Shown here: positions 17,032 to 25,800 of the stretch, in pieces
Layout: each line of letters starts with the position of its first letter
Position numbering within the stretch: position 1 is the first letter of the stretch
The notes under the pieces: model-generated
What the model saw: the letters and a program-made list of their open reading frames with translations, nothing else
Database searches by the model: none
What the model was told of the DNA's origin: nothing
Position numbers and translations under genes: made by a program
Source of the DNA: Loktanella sp.
GTDB lineage: Bacteria > Pseudomonadota > Alphaproteobacteria > Rhodobacterales > Rhodobacteraceae
Length of the DNA: 33,292 nucleotides
Reading direction: 5' to 3'
Assembly: GCA_003551805.1 (NCBI GenBank)
Contig: PUNR01000405.1
Coordinates: 1-33,292 of the forward strand

Positions 17032-17534
17032 TGAAAAGACTTGCCGCTGCTTTGGCAGTGTTGGGAACACAGGCACATGCCGTTGATTTCTATTTCTGCT
17101 GGGAAGGTGACAACGGCTATACCATGACCGGCCAGATGAGCGTCGACCCCGCCGCGCTGTCGCAACCTTTGGTCACCGAAGCCGACGTGACCGCATTTCG
17201 CATCGCAGGCTATCGCGACGGGATGCTGATCGGCAAATGGGATAAGGAGACCCGCGCCGAAGGTAGCCCTTGGTTGATGTTCTTTGATCCCGCACGCGGC
17301 GCATTCCTGACACCGGGCGAGGTGGGCTTGGGCGTCAGTCAGGCCTGGAACGCCGGCGGCAATGCCGATGATTGCGGCAATCCCGGGTTCGGGTTCAATC
17401 TGGGCAATTACGCGCAGGATTTCTGCCTGAACGGCGTCTGGATCGAAGAAAGCGGGATGCCGCCTGAAACCCCGTTTCTGGTCAGTCCGACCCCCGTCAG
17501 CCCGATTTGCGAAATTTACGCCCCGACCAGCTAA
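17028..17534 (+). CDS. Small exported protein of unknown function
   Basis: A 168-residue protein with a signal peptide (MMKRLAAALAVLGTQAHA) and a mature region beginning VDFYFCWEGDNGYTMTG. It is rich in aromatic residues and glycine and has four cysteines in the mature part (FCWEG, DDCGN, DFCLNG, PICEIY), which suggests two disulphides in the periplasm. I do not recognise the family. The ATG overlaps the end of folC by four bases, so it is probably translated from the accD-folC transcript. Confidence 0.82.
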   Translation: MMKRLAAALAVLGTQAHAVDFYFCWEGDNGYTMTGQMSVDPAALSQPLVTEADVTAFRIAGYRDGMLIGKWDKETRAEGSPWLMFFDPARGAFLTPGEVGLGVSQAWNAGGNADDCGNPGFGFNLGNYAQDFCLNGVWIEESGMPPETPFLVSPTPVSPICEIYAPTS

Positions 17535-17593
17535 AAACGAATCGCCTGCTTGACTGCGAATCACTTGTGCGCTTAGGGTCATTGCAACGCAAA

Positions 17594-17685
17594 GCACCAC
17601 AAAAACAGGTGCGCCGGGCAGTGGGCAGGGCGGACAGGCAGGCTTTCGGGCCTGCCGGTTTGTGCGACCGGTGGAAACAGCCGGC
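17594..17685 (+). other. Hairpin-rich leader upstream of the TPR gene
   Basis: The gap 17535-17785 has no convincing gene but contains several stems on the plus strand. These are GCACC/GGTGC (17594-17598 and 17608-17612), a perfect seven-pair GGCAGGC/GCCTGCC stem (17637-17643 and 17650-17656) and a CCGG/CCGG stem near 17668-17684. A TTGACT at 17550-17555 could be a -35 element, but the matching -10 (TTAGGG) is poor. It does not match any riboswitch or RNA family I know. The stems may serve as a weak terminator after the upstream gene, or as an untranslated leader. Confidence 0.35.
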
Positions 17686-17785
17686 AGTGATCCGCTGCAT
17701 TTTGCCCCCACTCTTCGAGTTGATTTGCAAGACTTGCCGTCAGCCGCTAGCGTGCAGGTCTGATGGCTGAAAGGCGTGACCGAAC

Positions 17786-19471
17786 GTGCTGAGAAAAACG
17801 ATATCTGCTGGCCTGTTGGCTGTGATGATGGCCCCCGTTGCGCCTGCTTTTGCGCAGGTGGATTTCGGCGCCTATCTGGCGGGGCGTCAGGCAGGCAACG
17901 ACAATGATTTCGCCAATGGCGCGATCTATTTCAGCAAAGCCCTGCAATCAGATCCCGCCAATCCCTTCCTGCTGGAAAGCGCACTGTCGTCTTACATGGC
18001 GCTGGGCCAGTTCGATCAGGCAGAGGTGCTTGCCCGCGATATGGCCAATCGCCGCTATCCGAGCCCGATCGCTGATCTGATGGTCAACGTGGCCGACGCC
18101 AGTACCGGCAACTGGGACGGTATATTCGAAGCATTAGAGGCTGGGCGATCCATCGGGCCGCTGGTTGACGGGCTGACGCAGGCTTGGGCGCATATGGGGC
18201 TGGGCAATATCCAGCGGGCGCTGGCGCAATTCGATCAGGTGATCGAAAGCGATGGCATGACCAGCTACGGGCGCACGCACAAGGCGTATGCGCTTGCCTC
18301 GGTCGGTGATTTCGGCGGTGCAGAGGAACAATTTGCAAACGGCATCCAGTACAGCCGTCAAAGCGCGATTGCCCATGTCGAAATCCTTAGCCAACTGGAC
18401 CGCAATGATGATGCGCTGGCCTTGCTGGAACGGGTCTTTGGCACGCAACTTGACCCTGCGCTGGCCAATCTGCGCGATGATTTGCAAGCAGGCACTGCGG
18501 TACCCTACGCCGCTGTCGCGACCCCGGTCGAAGGGCTGGCAGACCTGTACCATCTGGTGGCGAACCTGATGCAGGCGGATGCGTCTGATGCCTATACACT
18601 GTTGTTTGTACGTGCTGCGTCCTATCTTGCACCCCAAAACACGCCTGCCGTTCTGATGACGGCGTCCTTGCTGGAAGGGTTGGGTCAGTATGAACTGGCC
18701 AATGCCGCCTATGCCACCGTGTCGCGCGATGATCCGTCTTTCCCATCCGCCGAAATCGGCCGGGCAGAGGTGTTGCGCGCCGCCGGTAAATTCGAAGCCG
18801 CTATCGAAGTGCTGGACGCTTTGGCGCGCAGTTTTCCCGACCTGCCGGATGTCTTTGTCAATAAAGGCGATGTCATGCGGCAGTCCGGCGAAATGCAGGA
18901 TGCCAAGGCAGCCTATACTCGTGCGCTAGCGCTCTACGACGAAGCCGCACCAATGCGCTGGTTTGTCTACTACACACGCGGAATAGCCAACCACCAGCTA
19001 GATCTCTGGCCCGAGGCCGAGGCGGATTTTCGTGCCGCACTTGCCATACAGCCTGACCACCCGCAGGTGCTGAACTATCTGGGCTATTCGCTGGTTGAAC
19101 GGAATGAAAAGCTTGATGAAGCGCTCGACATGATCCAGCGGGCCGTCGCAGCGCGGCCTGACAACGGCGCGATCGTGGATTCGCTGGGCTGGGTGCTGTT
19201 CCGGCTGGGCCAATACGACGACGCAGTCGGCTATCTGGAAGAGGCCGCATCGCTGGAACCGGTTGATCCCGTCATCAACGACCATCTGGGTGACGCGTAT
19301 TGGGCCGTGGGCCGGGTGATCGAGGCGCGTTTCCAATGGCAGCGTGCCCTGTCGTTCGACCCCGAAGAAACCGACGCGAAACGCATCCGCGATAAACTTT
19401 CACGCGGGCTGGATCTTGTGCTGCAAGACGAAGGCGCAGATCCGATCAAGGTTGCCCGTGGCGACGATTAA
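17786..19471 (+). CDS. Exported tetratricopeptide repeat protein
   Basis: A 561-residue protein with a signal peptide (MLRKTISAGLLAVMMAPVAPAFAQ) and TPR repeats over most of its length. Clear repeat helices include NDFANGAIYFSKALQSDPANP near the N terminus, KAAYTRALALYDEAAPM, AEADFRAALAIQPDHPQVLNY and the run from about 425 to 520. This points to a periplasmic or outer-membrane-associated scaffold. The start is a GTG at 17786 with AAAGG about 11 bases upstream. The reading frame overlaps ispE by 14 bases, suggesting coupled translation. No more specific function is visible. Confidence 0.9.
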   Translation: MLRKTISAGLLAVMMAPVAPAFAQVDFGAYLAGRQAGNDNDFANGAIYFSKALQSDPANPFLLESALSSYMALGQFDQAEVLARDMANRRYPSPIADLMVNVADASTGNWDGIFEALEAGRSIGPLVDGLTQAWAHMGLGNIQRALAQFDQVIESDGMTSYGRTHKAYALASVGDFGGAEEQFANGIQYSRQSAIAHVEILSQLDRNDDALALLERVFGTQLDPALANLRDDLQAGTAVPYAAVATPVEGLADLYHLVANLMQADASDAYTLLFVRAASYLAPQNTPAVLMTASLLEGLGQYELANAAYATVSRDDPSFPSAEIGRAEVLRAAGKFEAAIEVLDALARSFPDLPDVFVNKGDVMRQSGEMQDAKAAYTRALALYDEAAPMRWFVYYTRGIANHQLDLWPEAEADFRAALAIQPDHPQVLNYLGYSLVERNEKLDEALDMIQRAVAARPDNGAIVDSLGWVLFRLGQYDDAVGYLEEAASLEPVDPVINDHLGDAYWAVGRVIEARFQWQRALSFDPEETDAKRIRDKLSRGLDLVLQDEGADPIKVARGDD

Positions 19472-20324
19472 AGCCACAGCCCCCGCAAAGGTGAACCTGA
19501 CCCTGCATGTCACCGGACAGCAGGACGACGGGTATCATCTGTTGGATTCGCTGGTGGTGTTCGCCGATGTCTGCGACCAGCTAAGCGCGACGACCGCACC
19601 GGATTTGAAGATCAGCGTGTCGGGTCCGTTTTCGCCCGGTGTGCCGGTCGATGATAGCAACCTGATGATGCGTGCCGCTTCCGCATTACAAAAAGTGCGC
19701 GGTGTGGACTTGGGCGCCGCCCTGACGCTGGAAAAACATCTGCCGCATGCCGCAGGTATCGGCAGCGGGTCATCCGATGCCGCCCTGACGCTGGCGATGC
19801 TGGCCGAATTATGGGACGTCGCCCCATTGCCCGCCGACGCGCCAGAGGTGTTGGCGCTGGGCGCAGATGTGCCGGTCTGCCTGCATGCCCCTGCACCGAT
19901 GCGGATGACGGGTATCGGCGAAACCCTGTCGTCCGTGGCCCGCTTGCCGGGCTGCGCGCTTGTGCTGGTCAGGCCGCCTGTCGATGTGCCGACATCGGCG
20001 GTATTCAAAGGGTTGGCCGACCGCGATGGCGACGCGATGGACGATCTGCCCACTGGCCTTGACTACAAAGGCTTTGCCGCATGGCTGGCCGCACAGCGTA
20101 ACGACCTGCAGACCCCCGCCCAAACCATCGCCCCGGCGATTGCCGAAGCGATCAGCGCGTTGCAAGCCCAGCCTGCGGTCAGTTTTGCGGGGATGTCAGG
20201 GTCGGGTGCGACCTGTTTCGGTCTGGTCAAGGATATGGCCACGGCCCGCCGCATCGCGCGGATCGTGCAGGTGGCGCATATGAATTGGTGGGTTGCCCCG
20301 GCTGCCGTGCTTCAACCCGCCTGA
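19458..20324 (+). CDS. ispE: 4-diphosphocytidyl-2-C-methyl-D-erythritol kinase
   Basis: IspE phosphorylates CDP-methylerythritol in the non-mevalonate isoprenoid pathway. The 288-residue protein begins with the family's APAKVNLTLHV segment, followed by DGYHLLDSLV, the GHMP-kinase ATP loop PHAAGIGSGSSDAALTL (around residue 90-106) and the C-terminal MSGSGATCFGL. The GTG at 19458 inside the TPR gene is the start that fits the family; the frame is open to 19344 but that extension is antiphase TPR sequence. The 3' end overlaps the convergent rsmD gene by 13 bases. Confidence 0.95.
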   Translation: MATIKATAPAKVNLTLHVTGQQDDGYHLLDSLVVFADVCDQLSATTAPDLKISVSGPFSPGVPVDDSNLMMRAASALQKVRGVDLGAALTLEKHLPHAAGIGSGSSDAALTLAMLAELWDVAPLPADAPEVLALGADVPVCLHAPAPMRMTGIGETLSSVARLPGCALVLVRPPVDVPTSAVFKGLADRDGDAMDDLPTGLDYKGFAAWLAAQRNDLQTPAQTIAPAIAEAISALQAQPAVSFAGMSGSGATCFGLVKDMATARRIARIVQVAHMNWWVAPAAVLQPA

Positions 20325-20878
20325 TTACGGCGCATCAGCGTGACCCAGGTTTCGCCATAGCGGCGCTGATCGGCCACGGTAAAGCCCGCGGGGGCGATCT
20401 GACCGCGCGTTTCTTCCCAGACGATCAATGCATCAGGCGCGATCCAACCTTGCTGCAAGGCAACTTCCAACGCGCCGATGCCCATACCTGCGCCATAGGG
20501 CGGATCAAGAAACACCAGATTACACGCCGCACTGGCCGGTGGGATCGCCATGACACTGGTGGTGATCAGGGTCGTGTCCTTTTGCCTGCGCAGCTTGGCG
20601 ATATTCGCGCGGATCAGGTTTTGCGCCACGCGCCCGTTGTCGACAAAGGCCACATGTGCCGCACCGCGCGATAGTGCCTCTAGCCCCAGCGCGCCGGTGC
20701 CTGCGAACAGATCCAGCACCCGCGCCCCGCGCAACGGATCACCATAGCGCCCGCCTTGTAGCACGTTGAACAGGCTTTCGCGCACGCGGTCACTGGTGGG
20801 GCGCAGATGTGCGGCTTCGTCGCCTTGACCAAGTTCGGCCAGATGGGTGCCGCGGTGGGTGCCTGCGATGATCCTCAT
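20312..20878 (-). CDS. rsmD: 16S rRNA (guanine(966)-N2)-methyltransferase
   Basis: RsmD methylates G966 in helix 31 of 16S rRNA. The 188-residue protein has the family N terminus (MRIIAGTHRGTHL), an RPTSDRVRESLFN segment, the SAM-binding motif VLDLFAGTGALGLEALSRGA and the catalytic motif LVFLDPPYGAG. It starts within the stop of the flavoprotein gene (four-base overlap) and so is likely its operon partner. It ends inside ispE. Confidence 0.95.
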   Translation of the reverse strand: MRIIAGTHRGTHLAELGQGDEAAHLRPTSDRVRESLFNVLQGGRYGDPLRGARVLDLFAGTGALGLEALSRGAAHVAFVDNGRVAQNLIRANIAKLRRQKDTTLITTSVMAIPPASAACNLVFLDPPYGAGMGIGALEVALQQGWIAPDALIVWEETRGQIAPAGFTVADQRRYGETWVTLMRRNQAG

Positions 20879-22089
20879 GCGGCAAGCAGAGCCTTCATGT
20901 CGGTCGCCGGATCCGTAATCAGCGCGGGGGCAGGGCTGCGGCCCGCCTCGATCAGGCGTTTTCCGATCATGTAATTGCGCGGATCATTCATCGCATCGAC
21001 AGCCAGCAAATCTGCGCCACGATAATACCAATGCGACTGCACGCCGGGGGTGTCGCCCATGCGCGTGTAAACGTCAGTATAACCAATATTCAGCCCTGCG
21101 ATCTGCAATTTGCAATCGTATTGATCCGACCAGAACCACGGTTTCGGCTGGTAAGGCAGATCACGGCCCATGATATTCAGCGCCACAGCCTCTGCCTGAT
21201 CAATCGCGTTGCCGACACTTTCCAGCCGGATCGGGGTGTCGTGGAAAATACACGACGCACAATCCCCCGCCGCCCAGATATGCGGATCAGACGTGCGGCC
21301 TTGGACATCGGTTGTGATCCCGTTTCCAACAAGCAGACCTGCGCTGTCGGCAAGGATGGTCGCAGGGGTAATGCCAACGCCGACAATGGCAAAGTCGGCC
21401 GCCAGTTCGGTGCCATCGGTCAGACGCGCGCCGGTGACGCGCGTATCGCCCAACAGACGGTCCAACCCGACACCTTCGCGGATCGTCACGCCGTGGCTGC
21501 GGTGCAGGGTGCGGAAATAATCCGACGTCTGCGGTGCCGCGACACGTTGCAATATCCGGTCCGCCATTTCGACAAGCGTCACACGCAGCCCGCGTTTGGC
21601 TGCTACCGCTGCCGCCTCTAACCCGATATAGCCGCCACCGACGATCAACACCTGCCGTCCGGCCACCATTTCGGGTGCTATCGCATCGGCATCGGCCAGA
21701 TCGCGCATCGCATAGACACCGTCCAGCATGCCACCAATTGCCGCAGGCAAGGTGCGCGGATGCGCGCCGGTGGTCAACACAAGCACGTCATAGGCTAGCA
21801 CCTTTTCACCCGTCAGGGTGACGGTCTTGGCCGCACGGTCAATGGCGACAACGCGTGTATCAAGGTGCAGGGTGATGTCCTGATCGGCGTAAAACTCTAA
21901 CGGACGCAGATACAGCCGTTCTTGCGCCAGATCGCCAAGTAAATAGCCCTTTGACAGCGGCGGGCGCTGGTAGGGCGGGACTTTTTCTGCCCCGATCAGG
22001 GTGATCGCACCGCTGAAACCTTCGGCGCGCAACTTGGCCACCAGTGACGCACCGGCCTGCCCGGCACCGACGACGACGACATGCGTCAT
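20875..22089 (-). CDS. FAD-dependent ferredoxin/rubredoxin-reductase-type oxidoreductase
   Basis: A 404-residue flavoprotein of the putidaredoxin/rhodocoxin reductase family, which passes electrons from NAD(P)H to a small iron-sulfur protein, often for a cytochrome P450 or dioxygenase. Visible features are an N-terminal FAD-binding motif (VVVGAGQAGASLVAKLR), PPYQRPPLSKGYL, an NAD-binding fold with VGGGYIGLEAAAVAAKRG, and IWAAGDCAS. No ferredoxin, P450 or dioxygenase gene is adjacent, so the partner is unknown. It diverges from the peroxiredoxin gene with 76 bases between the starts. Confidence 0.9.
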   Translation of the reverse strand: MTHVVVVGAGQAGASLVAKLRAEGFSGAITLIGAEKVPPYQRPPLSKGYLLGDLAQERLYLRPLEFYADQDITLHLDTRVVAIDRAAKTVTLTGEKVLAYDVLVLTTGAHPRTLPAAIGGMLDGVYAMRDLADADAIAPEMVAGRQVLIVGGGYIGLEAAAVAAKRGLRVTLVEMADRILQRVAAPQTSDYFRTLHRSHGVTIREGVGLDRLLGDTRVTGARLTDGTELAADFAIVGVGITPATILADSAGLLVGNGITTDVQGRTSDPHIWAAGDCASCIFHDTPIRLESVGNAIDQAEAVALNIMGRDLPYQPKPWFWSDQYDCKLQIAGLNIGYTDVYTRMGDTPGVQSHWYYRGADLLAVDAMNDPRNYMIGKRLIEAGRSPAPALITDPATDMKALLAA

Positions 22090-22165
22090 GACATTCCCCT
22101 ACTTGTTTTGCGGCACTCTATATGGGAAGCAACCGGTGACACAACGCGAAGAAGGGGCGATAGCC

Positions 22166-22657
22166 ATGACAATCAAGACGGGCGATACACTACCAGAAGC
22201 GACTTTCCTGCAAATGGGCGACAACGGGCCGGAACCCGTCGCGCTGGCCGATAAGCTGAAAGACCGCAAGGTCGTGGTCTTTGGCCTGCCGGGTGCTTTT
22301 ACCGGCACTTGCACCTCGGCCCATGTGCCCAGCTTTATGAACACTTTCGACGATTTCAAAGCCAAAGGCGTGGACGAAATCATCTGCGTTTCGGTCAACG
22401 ACCCTTTCGTGATGAAGGCCTGGGGCGAAAGCACCGGTGCTGCTGACACCGGCATCACCATGCTGGCCGATCCCGAAAGCACATTCACTACTGCTATCGG
22501 CATGGATTTCAGCGCTGCACCTGTCGGTTTCGTGAACCGGTCCAAGCGTTATTCGATGTTGGTCGAAAACGGCGTCGTCAAAATCCTGAACGAAGAAGCA
22601 GGCCCCGGCCAATGCGAAATATCGGCAGGGGAAACCTTGCTGGCAGAGCTTGGGTAA
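22166..22657 (+). CDS. Peroxiredoxin, Prx5/glutaredoxin-dependent type
   Basis: A 163-residue thiol peroxidase that reduces hydrogen peroxide and organic hydroperoxides. The peroxidatic Cys49 lies in LPGAFTGTCTSAHVPSF, typical of the Prx5 subfamily. C-terminal CEISAGETLL supplies a further cysteine that could resolve the sulfenic acid. The ATG at 22166, giving MTIKTGDTLPEATF, is preferred to the open frame back to 22001, which runs into the divergent flavoprotein gene; GAAGGGG lies upstream. A strong terminator follows the stop. Confidence 0.95.
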   Translation: MTIKTGDTLPEATFLQMGDNGPEPVALADKLKDRKVVVFGLPGAFTGTCTSAHVPSFMNTFDDFKAKGVDEIICVSVNDPFVMKAWGESTGAADTGITMLADPESTFTTAIGMDFSAAPVGFVNRSKRYSMLVENGVVKILNEEAGPGQCEISAGETLLAELG

Positions 22658-22664
22658 CAAATGC

Positions 22665-22689
22665 GGGCGGCCAACGGGCCGCCCCTTTT
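22665..22689 (+). terminator. Rho-independent terminator after the peroxiredoxin gene
   Basis: GGGCGGCC (22665-22672) and GGCCGCCC (22677-22684) form a perfect eight-pair GC stem with an AACG loop, followed by CTTTT. It fills the gap between the convergent peroxiredoxin and MscS genes; the minus-strand side lacks a good T-run, so it is mainly a plus-strand terminator. Confidence 0.85.
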
Positions 22690-23534
22690 CATTCCGCTAC
22701 GTTGATAACAGTGCGTGTCGGGAATGGAATATCGACATTGGCTGCGTCTAGCGCTTCTTTCACATTCCGTTTCATATCGGCCTGAAACTGGAAGAAATCG
22801 CCGCTGGCACACCAGACGCGCACCAGAAAATCAACCGAACTATCACCCAGATTATTGACCTGAATAAACGGTGCAGGCTCTGCGCGGGCGCGCGGATCAG
22901 CAAGGATCGTGGCGCGGATCGCCTCTTCTGCGTCTTTGAGGTTGGCGCCGTACCCCACACCAAACACCCATTCCGCGCGGCGGCTATCATAGACGGAATA
23001 GTTGACGATCGTATTGCCCCAGACCTGAGAATTGGGAATGATCACCTGCACATTGGCAGGCGATGCAAGCTCGATGAAATTAAGATTAATCTCTTTCACC
23101 GATCCCATCTGGCCGTTCACTTCGACAAAATCACCCAGCTTGATTGGGCGAAAAAACACGATCATCACGCCTGCAGCGATATTGGACAACGTGCCCTGCA
23201 ACGCCAGACCGATTGCCAGACCGGCGGCACCGATAACAGCGACAAAGGATGTCGTCTGCACACCAAAGGTGTTGAGAACGAACAGAAATGCAAAGCCGAT
23301 GATGATATAGCGGACGACATTGCCGACAAAGCTGAACAAGGTATCGTCCAGATGGCGGTTCATCTGGCCCACGCGCACGATCCGCCCGCGCAACCAGCCA
23401 CCAATCATGAAACCAGCAATCAGGATGATTATCGCGCCAAGCACACTGCCGGTGATCGACACCAGAAATTCCAGCGTCAAAAGGTCGGCCAATGTGCGGT
23501 CGTTGATGATTTCTGTCGTTAACAAGTTTTCCAA
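22689..23534 (-). CDS. MscS-family mechanosensitive ion channel
   Basis: A 281-residue protein close in length to E. coli MscS. It has three membrane segments (around 26-48, 67-88 and 93-125), the last being the Gly/Ala-rich pore helix (AVIGAAGLAIGLALQGTLSNIAAG), followed by the FRPIKLGDFVEVNG beta domain and a cytoplasmic alpha/beta cage. Such channels release solutes during osmotic downshock. The start is a TTG at 23534, one base after the PhhB stop, preceded by a G-rich GGGGG. It is the last gene of the minus-strand cluster. Confidence 0.92.
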   Translation of the reverse strand: MENLLTTEIINDRTLADLLTLEFLVSITGSVLGAIIILIAGFMIGGWLRGRIVRVGQMNRHLDDTLFSFVGNVVRYIIIGFAFLFVLNTFGVQTTSFVAVIGAAGLAIGLALQGTLSNIAAGVMIVFFRPIKLGDFVEVNGQMGSVKEINLNFIELASPANVQVIIPNSQVWGNTIVNYSVYDSRRAEWVFGVGYGANLKDAEEAIRATILADPRARAEPAPFIQVNNLGDSSVDFLVRVWCASGDFFQFQADMKRNVKEALDAANVDIPFPTRTVINVAE

Positions 23535-23535
23535 T

Positions 23536-23835
23536 TTAACCCCCGGCGAGCGTATCCATCTTGGCGCCCAGTTTTACGTCAAGCGCCGACAGACCGCCTG
23601 CATCATGGGTCGTCAGCGTCACATCGACCGTCTTGTAGACGTTCGACCATTCGGGGTGGTGATTCCATTTTTCTGCAAAAAGGGCAACCTTTGTCATGAA
23701 ACCAAAGGCTTCGACAAAGTTGGCGAACACGAATTGTTTATGAATAGCGTCGCGCCCGTCAACCACAGCCCAACCATTCGCCAGCAGCGGGGCAAGGTCA
23801 GTGTCGCGTTCGTCTTGTGTCAATTGATCAGTCAT
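23536..23835 (-). CDS. phhB: 4a-hydroxytetrahydrobiopterin dehydratase (pterin carbinolamine dehydratase)
   Basis: A 99-residue protein that dehydrates 4a-hydroxytetrahydropterin, recycling the cofactor of phenylalanine hydroxylase. The hallmark NHHPEWSNVYKTVDVTLTTH, with its adjacent histidines, lies around residues 57-76. No phenylalanine hydroxylase gene is in the window. It overlaps the preceding acyltransferase gene by four bases and is followed one base later by mscS. Confidence 0.93.
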   Translation of the reverse strand: MTDQLTQDERDTDLAPLLANGWAVVDGRDAIHKQFVFANFVEAFGFMTKVALFAEKWNHHPEWSNVYKTVDVTLTTHDAGGLSALDVKLGAKMDTLAGG

Positions 23836-25022
23836 TGTTGTTCTTCCCTGTCAGATTTACGGAACGGACCATAGCTGGTCAGCACCTCGATTTCGTGATC
23901 CACGGCGTCACGCTCTGCCTGCAGATACCGGCCCACCGCGTCGCCGAAACCCGCATCAGCGAACCAATGCAGCGAATGCACCGGCACTGGCAGATAGCCG
24001 CGCGCCAGCTTGTGTTCACCCTGCGCGCCGGCCTCGACCCGCTGCATGCCTTGGGCAATGGCAAAGTCGATGGCCTGATAATAGCACAGTTCAAAATGCA
24101 GGCAGGCATGGTGTTCGGTGCAGCCCCAGTAGCGCCCGTATAACGTATCGCGCCCGATAAAGTTCAGCGCACCGGCAACGGGCCGCCCGTCGCGGACCGC
24201 CAGTACCATCAGGATGTCATCGCGCAGATGCTGATGCGCCAGATCGAAAAACGCCCGCGTCAGGTAAGGCGTGCCCCATTTGCGGTTGCCGGTGTCCTGA
24301 TAGAATTGCCAGAACGCATCCCAATGCTCTGGCTGGATCTGATCCCCTGTCAGTGCCAAAATCTGCCCGCCGAAACCTTGTGCGGTCGCGCGTTCCTTGC
24401 GGATATTCTTGCGCTTGCGGCTGGACAGGCTGGCCAGAAACCCGTCAAAGCTGGCGTAGCCTTCATTCACCCAATGAAATTGCTGGCTTAGCCGCGGTTG
24501 CAGGCCCATTTCCGCGCCCGCCAATGCCTCGGCCTCGGTGCAGAAGGTCGCATGAAGCGATGAAAGCTGGTTATCAGCCGCGATTTGTACAGCACCTTGA
24601 ATCAAGGCGGACATGCCTATCGCTTCATACCCCGGTCTGGTCAAAAATCGCCGCCCTGTCGCAGGTGTAAACGGCACGGCGATTTGCAGTTTGGGATAAT
24701 ACCGCCCGCCTGCATTTTCATATGCATGGGCCCAGTTGTGATCGAAAATGTATTCGCCCTGACTATGCCCTTTGGCATAAAGCGGGGCTGCCGCGATCAT
24801 CTGGCCGTCTTGTCGGGCAGTGATATACCGTGGCTGCCAGCCGCTGCCGGGACCAACGCTGCGGCTGTCCTCTAATGCTTTCAAAAACCGATGGGTCGTG
24901 AACGGATCATTTGGACGGCCGCTTGATGCCTCGGGGCATGCGCAGCCGTCCCAGTCAGCGGGGGCTATCGCGCTGATGCTGGCATGTGTGGTGATTTCGA
25001 TCGCGCTGTCATCCATGCTCAT
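23832..25022 (-). CDS. FemAB/GNAT-like acyltransferase (DUF482-type)
   Basis: A 396-residue protein of the 'peptidogalycan biosynthesis/recognition' family (DUF482), a FemAB-like GNAT-fold group. Motifs are PFTTHRFLKALEDSRS near the N terminus, YIFDHNWAHAYE, FTPATGRRFL, LSSRKRKNIRKER and, toward the C terminus, GRYWGCTEHHACLHFELCYYQAIDFA. The activity and substrate have not been established, as far as I know. The ATG at 25022 follows the GDPD stop by about 25 bases; a second ATG is two codons in. Confidence 0.88.
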   Translation of the reverse strand: MSMDDSAIEITTHASISAIAPADWDGCACPEASSGRPNDPFTTHRFLKALEDSRSVGPGSGWQPRYITARQDGQMIAAAPLYAKGHSQGEYIFDHNWAHAYENAGGRYYPKLQIAVPFTPATGRRFLTRPGYEAIGMSALIQGAVQIAADNQLSSLHATFCTEAEALAGAEMGLQPRLSQQFHWVNEGYASFDGFLASLSSRKRKNIRKERATAQGFGGQILALTGDQIQPEHWDAFWQFYQDTGNRKWGTPYLTRAFFDLAHQHLRDDILMVLAVRDGRPVAGALNFIGRDTLYGRYWGCTEHHACLHFELCYYQAIDFAIAQGMQRVEAGAQGEHKLARGYLPVPVHSLHWFADAGFGDAVGRYLQAERDAVDHEIEVLTSYGPFRKSDREEQQ

Positions 25023-25047
25023 CTAACTGGACGGGCAAAGGCTGGCG

Positions 25048-25800
25048 TCAAGCAAGATAGCCCTCGAACGTGACATTATCCGCAATTAGGCGCGCCTTTG
25101 CCTCTTCTTGCGCTGAACGGATGGTCCAGCACAGGATCGGTGCGCCCGTCGCCTTGATTTCCGCAACACGCGGGCGGTCCAGATCATAGGCTTCGTGGCT
25201 GATGAAACAGGCACCAACACGGTCGTAATCGGGGATTTCACGCAGATCATCGCGTATTGCAGGCGGCAATTCCGGCCAGAACATCGGATCATAGGCCGAT
25301 GTCACGACACCGCGCGCAATATCCGGGGCAAAGGTCTGGCACGCCGCCATGCTATGCGGATTGAACGACATCAGGGCGACATCGCCTTTGTAATGCGACA
25401 GCGCCTTGCAAGTCGCTTCTTCCAATGGGCCGACGTCCGGACCCATCTTGCCATCCTGATCCTTGATCTCGATCAGCAGCGGCACCTGACCTGCGACCAA
25501 TGTCAGCACATCGTCCAGCGCGGGGATCATCCCTGCGTCATCCTTCAGCGCAATCTGTTCCAGCGCTGCACGGTTGCGCGCGCGCACCGGGCCAGCCTCT
25601 GCTGTCAGGCGGTCAAGGTTGTCATCGTGGAACACCATGGCATGGCCATCGCTGGACAATTGCACGTCGATTTCAATGCCATATCCGGCGCTGATGGCTG
25701 CCTTGATAGACGCGATACTGTTTTCCACCCGCCCGGCCTTGCGATCATGCAAGGCACGGTGGGCGATCGGACGGGCAAGGAAGGAAGCGGGCAACATCAT
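25048..25800 (-). CDS. Glycerophosphodiester phosphodiesterase
   Basis: A 250-residue GDPD-family protein, without a signal peptide, that hydrolyses glycerophosphodiesters to glycerol-3-phosphate and an alcohol. The TIM-barrel catalytic signature is present: AHRALHDRKAGRVENS (His14, Arg15, Glu-Asn), GIEIDVQLSSDG (metal-binding Glu and Asp) and MVFHDDNLDRLT (catalytic His). It resembles UgpQ. It overlaps the RidA stop by four bases. Confidence 0.92.
   Translation of the reverse strand: MMLPASFLARPIAHRALHDRKAGRVENSIASIKAAISAGYGIEIDVQLSSDGHAMVFHDDNLDRLTAEAGPVRARNRAALEQIALKDDAGMIPALDDVLTLVAGQVPLLIEIKDQDGKMGPDVGPLEEATCKALSHYKGDVALMSFNPHSMAACQTFAPDIARGVVTSAYDPMFWPELPPAIRDDLREIPDYDRVGACFISHEAYDLDRPRVAEIKATGAPILCWTIRSAQEEAKARLIADNVTFEGYLA

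Noticed and set aside
17594..17700. Resemblance to SRP RNA or a cobalamin riboswitch
   Set aside because: The invariant core sequences of these RNAs (for example the GGAAGG tetraloop region or the B12 box) are absent.
17507..17770. 87-codon frame between the small exported protein and the TPR gene
   Set aside because: It starts inside the previous gene, has no ribosome-binding site, has unusual composition and lies in a region of stem-loops.
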